Source: Dactylonectria macrodidyma
Lineage: Eukaryota; Ascomycota; Sordariomycetes; Hypocreales; Nectriaceae
Reading direction: 5' to 3'
NCBI GenBank assembly: GCA_020744425.1
Contig: JAGMUV010000024.1
Coordinates: forward strand, 62,001-126,000
DNA length: 64,000 nucleotides
Shown here: piece by piece, positions 59,171-64,000 of the stretch
How positions within the stretch are numbered: the stretch's first letter is position 1
How the letters are laid out: the number at the start of each line of letters is the position of its first letter
Notes under the pieces: model-generated
Told to the model about the DNA's origin: nothing
The model's database searches: none
The model's input: only the letters and a program-made list of their open reading frames with translations
Program-made: the position numbers and the translations under genes

Positions 59171-59304
59171 GTGAGAGAGAGAGAGAGTGTGTGTGTGCGT
59201 GTGTGACGCATGCCGAAAAAGAACAACAGAAGGAAGACGCACCGAGGGAACAAGAAAAACGTGGCGTTGGCAGAGCCGGCATTAGGCACACACACACACA
59301 CACG
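59171..59304 (+). repeat. GA/GT dinucleotide tracts and (CA)n tract
   Basis: A GA run followed directly by a GT run occupies about 59172-59214, and a CA run lies at about 59286-59303. They are compound dinucleotide microsatellites. Confidence 0.9.
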
Positions 59305-62300
59305 CACACCGCACATCACGGGCAGCTGGCAGGAGGGCTTCCAATCTTCTAGAACTAGAAAAGCTAGAAAGATGGATGGAAGGGTTGGAGAAGGAGATGC
59401 ATATGCAGGCGGCTTACGCCGGATTGTTTTTTGCTCGTTCAACGCCCCCCCTTCTCCTTGCTTTTTCCTTGCTTTTTGTATTAGTGCTGTATGCGTGAAT
59501 ACGCGTGTAGAACCGTTGCAATTGGACTGGAAGGGCGTGGGACTTTTTGGCCTTTTTGTTGCAGCTGCAATCATCGAGAGTTGGAGATGTTGAGGGTAGA
59601 TCTACTCACTGTGCGGTTTCATCGGAGTGTAGTCATGTGTGTGTGGATATTTGTCTCTCCGTGTCTCTACCCAAACTGTACCTATTCCACCTACGTACCT
59701 ACGTCAGTGACGGAAGGCGAAACAAATGTGGGTTGCGTTGTATTGTATCTCTCTTCCCATGTGCCTGCGTGCCCTCTCAAGGGGAAGGGATAAGCAGAGT
59801 TTGGCGCTAGAAGGAATGATGATGCTTCTGTCGCTTCCACGACGGCGTCGTGCATGAGCCCAAGTCCCCTTCCAAGCGGACGTGGGTTGCGAGAAGAAGA
59901 AAATGGGGGATCATGTGGACCCGGGTTGCTCCTGTGCTGGTGAGACATTGAAAGATGGGGACATCGTTGTTGTTGTTGTTGTGTATTGTTCGCCTCGTGT
60001 TGCCATCTCCGAGGAGGGGTGCTTCGCTGTAACGGCCTTGAATGGCATGTGGGAGATACGACGTCTTGGTTGGGTTTTGCTTTTTTGGCTTACCGCCTCA
60101 CACGACGCACGAGTGACATTTGCCACGCGCGCATACGGACACACGGACGCACACCGTCGGGCCTTGTTCTTGACGGTGAAGGTGCAGGATAAACGTTGGA
60201 TGCAGTGCTGCTTGGGGAGTAAAGTGGTTTAGGTGTGAGGAGCTCCTCCAGAGTGCAGAAAAGGGTGCAGGGGGGTTGAAGATGCTGGACGCCTTTTTCT
60301 CCTCCTAGACTTTGTATTTCTCCGCCTCACTTAGACAGTTTGTCTCCTACAGTTGAATACAGCGACATGGCAGAATAACCCCCCAAAAAGCCCAAAGCGC
60401 AACAAGCAACAAGCTACGTAGTACAAGCAATAGTACAAGCAACAAACTACGAATACAAGCAAAAATAATGGTTCGATCGACGACGGACGGACCTTGTGAT
60501 GACGGAGCCAAGACCCTCTTCCTCTTCTTCCTCCTCCTCCGCCCGTGTACGTACCCTCAGTCGACGGCGCCCCATCGCCGCGCAGGATCGAAGATGGGAT
60601 CTGCAACAAGGAACGACTTGGGATGATCCCTGGGATTGCAAGACGCACGCGCCGGCTCCGCCCTGGGTCGTCGCACGGCTGAAGAGTTAGGAAGCGGGGG
60701 ACCCTTGAGCCTGGGGGTATTACTTCTTAGCTTGGGACAAGGGGAGAGTGAGAGTCTAGGGGGGAGTCTACATATACAAGGCGTGGCTTGCAAGGGGCAC
60801 GTCTACCGGGGATGCGGTCGATCACTGCGCTAGCGAAGAAGGGGAAGTACACTCACGCAGCGCACGCCCTTGTTGGAGAGAGAAGGAATTGGAGCAAATC
60901 CCCTTGATCTCGTTTTCTGTGATCCCTTGATCCTGGGAGCGATGGAGGGCTGTGGTTGCAATAGAGGAGAAACGCGGGCAGAAATAGGCAAGACGGACGC
61001 TATGCCATGTGGCCTCGTGCCTATCTACGTAGCACCTACGTAGCTGCCTACCTAACTATGTAACTTGCTATCTGCGGCCTGCCATTGACCCAAAAAAAAA
61101 AGCACACTTGGACCACTAACCGGGGGAGAGGTGGATTGCTTGCTACTCTCTTCACGACGACAAGTGGCGTTTCTTTGGCTTCTTCGTTGCCCAAGCCAAA
61201 ACGCGGTCCCCAGTCCCAGGTTTCGCCCAGTTGGCCGAGTTCCCCTTGAACTTGCCTTGCCTGCCTGCTACATTCGGGCAAAATGGGCTTCGCCCCCAAT
61301 CTCAAGCCATCAGGGCTTCGAGAAAAACAGGGGAAGAGAGGGGCGGGACGGCGCCATGCTCCTTTCAGCTCCGAGGAGGTGCTGGATCTAGACGAAGGGG
61401 GGGCACATGGCAACGCCTTCAGCCTTGGCGGGTGGCGGGCCATACAGACACCGATTCTGTCATGCTGTGTTGTATTACCTATTTGCCAGGCCAGACTATC
61501 GTTCCGTCCTCCCCTCCCCGGGTGCCTTTCCGCGGATGGAGGCCGAATCAAAATAAGCAGGGAAAATAGTCGAGGCTAGGTTAGGAGCCGCGGGATCTAG
61601 CAGTAGCAATTGAGCGAGACAAGACGGAATGGAGATTTCCGTCGTCGTTGCGGGAACAACTCCAGCCGTAAGCCGGGGGTGGTTGCCGGCCGACGTAAAT
61701 TACTACATGGGGATGGAGGATATTATTACAGGGCGCTCCAAACACGACGACGACGACCAGGCCCTCAAAAAGACAGTTGGTCCAAGTTCCCTCATGGGCC
61801 AGGGGAGCTTGGAGAAGGAGAACCAGCCAAAACGCCTCGCAATGGCGAAAGAGATGCATGGCGCGCCTTGTTTCCACCACTTCGACCACTGACAGCTGCC
61901 CGTTAACGAAATGGCGACAGCCCTGGAGAAGGTCCGGCTCTGGTCATGGATATTGGCAATGTCATTCATTCACGACTTGTGGAAAAGACAGTTCCCCCAC
62001 CCTTGTTCCGTTTTGGACCCTTCCCCGACGTACATTCATGGCATTACATACAAGATATTACGATGCATTGGGTAACTAGGTGTTTCTTCTCACGCAATAC
62101 CTGTGACGTAAAGTGACTGACGCCTGGACCAATCCTCTTTTTTGACTTTGAAGCTTTGTCCAGCCTTTCCCAGCTCCTGTTCTTCCCAGCTTGCCCTGCC
62201 CTGCCCTGCCCCTCCCCCCGTCCTCTATCTCCCCCTAGTCCCCCTCTCCATGAAGCGATCCGCACACGCCCTCCCACACGGCACGTGGCGGATGGACGCT

Positions 62301-63270
62301 GCTGCAGGCTGATGCAGATGATGATTGGCCAGAACAATCGACGGCTCTCCTTAGAAGACGGCCCTTCCCTGTCTGGGTCGCCTTCCAAGTGGGTTTGCCA
62401 TGTGGATGACACGCACCACCGCAACGCACGCCCTCACACAGACGCACACTGGACATGAATTAATCGACGAAAGGCAACAGGGACGGTTACGGTGCGGCAG
62501 CAAAGTGACACAAAGACACCAACAGAAGGCACATCTGAACCCTCCATCCCTACCTGCAGCACCACGAGGCGGCCACGCACGAGAGCGACGGTCTGAGCTT
62601 GAGAGGGAGGTGTGTTGCCGCTGCAGGAAAGCACGAGCTCACTCACACCTAGTTGCATTAGATTAGACGAGAGAGAAAGACAAGTGAAAATCCCGAGCCC
62701 CGAAAGCACCCCGAAGACGACCCCGTGACGTTTCGGCGACGGGAAGGGGAGAGGCAGTAAACGGAAACTGACGCAATGCGCATGCACGACCATGCATGGC
62801 TCATGTCTCGGCGCTGAAGGCTGAGGCGAACAGAAGGCGGTCGACCCTCCCAGGGCTGTCTGTCCCCCCTCACACTCTCTCTCATCTGTCTCTCCCACCA
62901 AAAACCCATCCACACACCCCAAATCAGAAGAATGGGAGGGGTGTCTCGGCAATGGAGCTGCGAGGTCCCCTGTGGGAAGAGAAGTAATCTGATGTATCGC
63001 AAAGGTCACCACCACCCCTCCCCCTCGCTCGCTTCCAGAGCCGCTCGACAGCCCAATGCGACCATACTCGGGTCCGCGTAGACATGTTCTTTCTTTCGAA
63101 TGTGGCTTGGGGGGGTACACCACGCTTCTTCACTACCTTCTACGCCTCCTTCCATAAACGTAAAATGTAACCTCAAGGATCTCCAACGGGGCAAGGCGTG
63201 GCGAGCAAAAAGGAAAACACAAGCCACCGTCCCAAGAACCGTAGCGTTGGTTCTTGTGCGACCGTCGGCC

Positions 63271-63309
63271 CCTCCTCCTCCTCCCCCCCCCTCCCCCCCC
63301 CCCTTCTCT
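63271..63309 (+). repeat. Polypyrimidine tract with C runs
   Basis: CTCCTCCTCC repeats continue into C runs of 9 and 11 nt broken by single Ts. Confidence 0.9.
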
Positions 63310-64000
63310 CTACTTCAGCCGCCTGGGGCTACTACAACCTTTTACTTCAGCCAACCCACATTCCATGATGACGGGTCACTCCGCCCGAAAAGCCACGTTC
63401 GGAGCACCGGCCTTGTCAGCGAAGCAAGGGAGCGAAGGGAGGGGGGGATAAGCATTCAGGGGAAGAAGCGCGGTTCTTCTTTTTTGGGGTTCTAATGCGC
63501 AGACGTAATGGTCAGCTCGAAAATGACCGTGCGATGGGGTAGCTTTGGGGTAAGAAACCTCCAACAAAGTCGAACAAATTTGTTCCCGTTCCCCCTGTCC
63601 AAAATTGATAATCCTCTTTTTTCCCAAACAACCTCCAACACACGAGCGAGCGCGGATGCAATCTGGGCCGGGTTCGGCCTTGTGGGACTGCGCCAAGGTG
63701 GAAAGCAGGATCCGAAGCACCGGACTAGGGGGCGGAGGATGGGAAGAGAGGGGGCAACGCACTTGGAAGAGTTCCCCGAGCCCAAGATCCATCGTAGCCG
63801 CGATGCTGGCCTCGTCTCGTCCCAGATCTAGTGGGGTGGGAGTTATCTCAAGTTTCCTTCCTGTAAGAAATGGGCTGCCTAATGACTCTTAGTTGGCTCC
63901 TGGACAAGACGGTCCGCAATGTCTCGCTGCTGAGACGGCGTCCCCTGCTAAGATAGGCCCGTCACTCGCAGCGGCGGGCGATCAAGTGCAAGTCCGGCTC

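Larger units (their letters stand above)
55231..64000. other. 8.8-kb region without a supportable gene
   Basis: The first several hundred bases should be bZIP 3' UTR. The rest has only low-complexity open frames on both strands, with no conserved motif. Simple repeats are frequent (listed separately). No tRNA, rRNA or transposon was recognised. Confidence 0.5.

Noticed and set aside
62434..63123. 229-codon minus-strand open frame
   Set aside because: No domain signature, no splice-consistent extension and several overlapping frames; best explained by GC-rich composition.

Overview
This window is nuclear DNA of a filamentous ascomycete, most likely a Sordariomycete and possibly of the order Hypocreales. 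Genes have short introns with fungal signals (GTANGT donors, CTAAC branch sites, YAG acceptors). Families are typical of Pezizomycotina: a Zn(II)2Cys6 regulator, a fungal bZIP, an HXT-type sugar porter and a Gfo/Idh/MocA oxidoreductase. Leaders are pyrimidine-rich and there are no operons. I find eleven intact protein-coding genes and one cluster of decayed coding sequence. Gene density is low, about one gene per 6 kb. Exon coordinates below were worked out by hand from splice signals and frame continuity; every model closes in frame.

Layout. 22-1953 (-) is a hexose transporter. 1954-11107 has no intact gene, but 6.2-9.9 kb holds a 31-nt poly-C tract and broken coding relics, including a tandemly repeated coiled-coil module. 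11108-16219 holds a divergent pair, MCM2 (-) and a UBR7-like ubiquitin ligase (+). Their shared 571-bp promoter has two ACGCGT (MluI cell-cycle box) elements. 16642-17976 (-) is a polyQ/coiled-coil/Met-rich protein of unknown function. 18653-21310 (-) encodes a caspase-like domain fused to four C2H2 fingers with an N-terminal nuclear signal. 26744-28753 (+) encodes a patatin-fold protein whose nucleophile serine is glycine. 34125-36397 (+) is a Zn(II)2Cys6 transcription factor. 42658-43815 (+), an oxidoreductase, converges on 43973-44887 (-), a hotdog thioesterase ending in the peroxisomal signal AKL. 45960-47669 (+) is an RluA/Pus9-type tRNA pseudouridine synthase with two plausible starts. 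53992-55230 (+) is a bZIP factor. 55231-64000 has no gene I can support.

The genes are mostly independent housekeeping or regulatory units. Plausible functional links are the MCM2/UBR7 promoter with replication-type regulatory sites, and, more speculatively, the divergent caspase-like/C2H2 and patatin-fold genes. Both of those folds recur in fungal cell-death and allorecognition proteins. The most unusual items are the caspase-C2H2 fusion, the patatin without serine, the bZIP gene with two frame-preserving introns, the decayed tandem module near 9 kb and the recurrence of the palindrome CTACGTAG in the 50-61 kb spacer.
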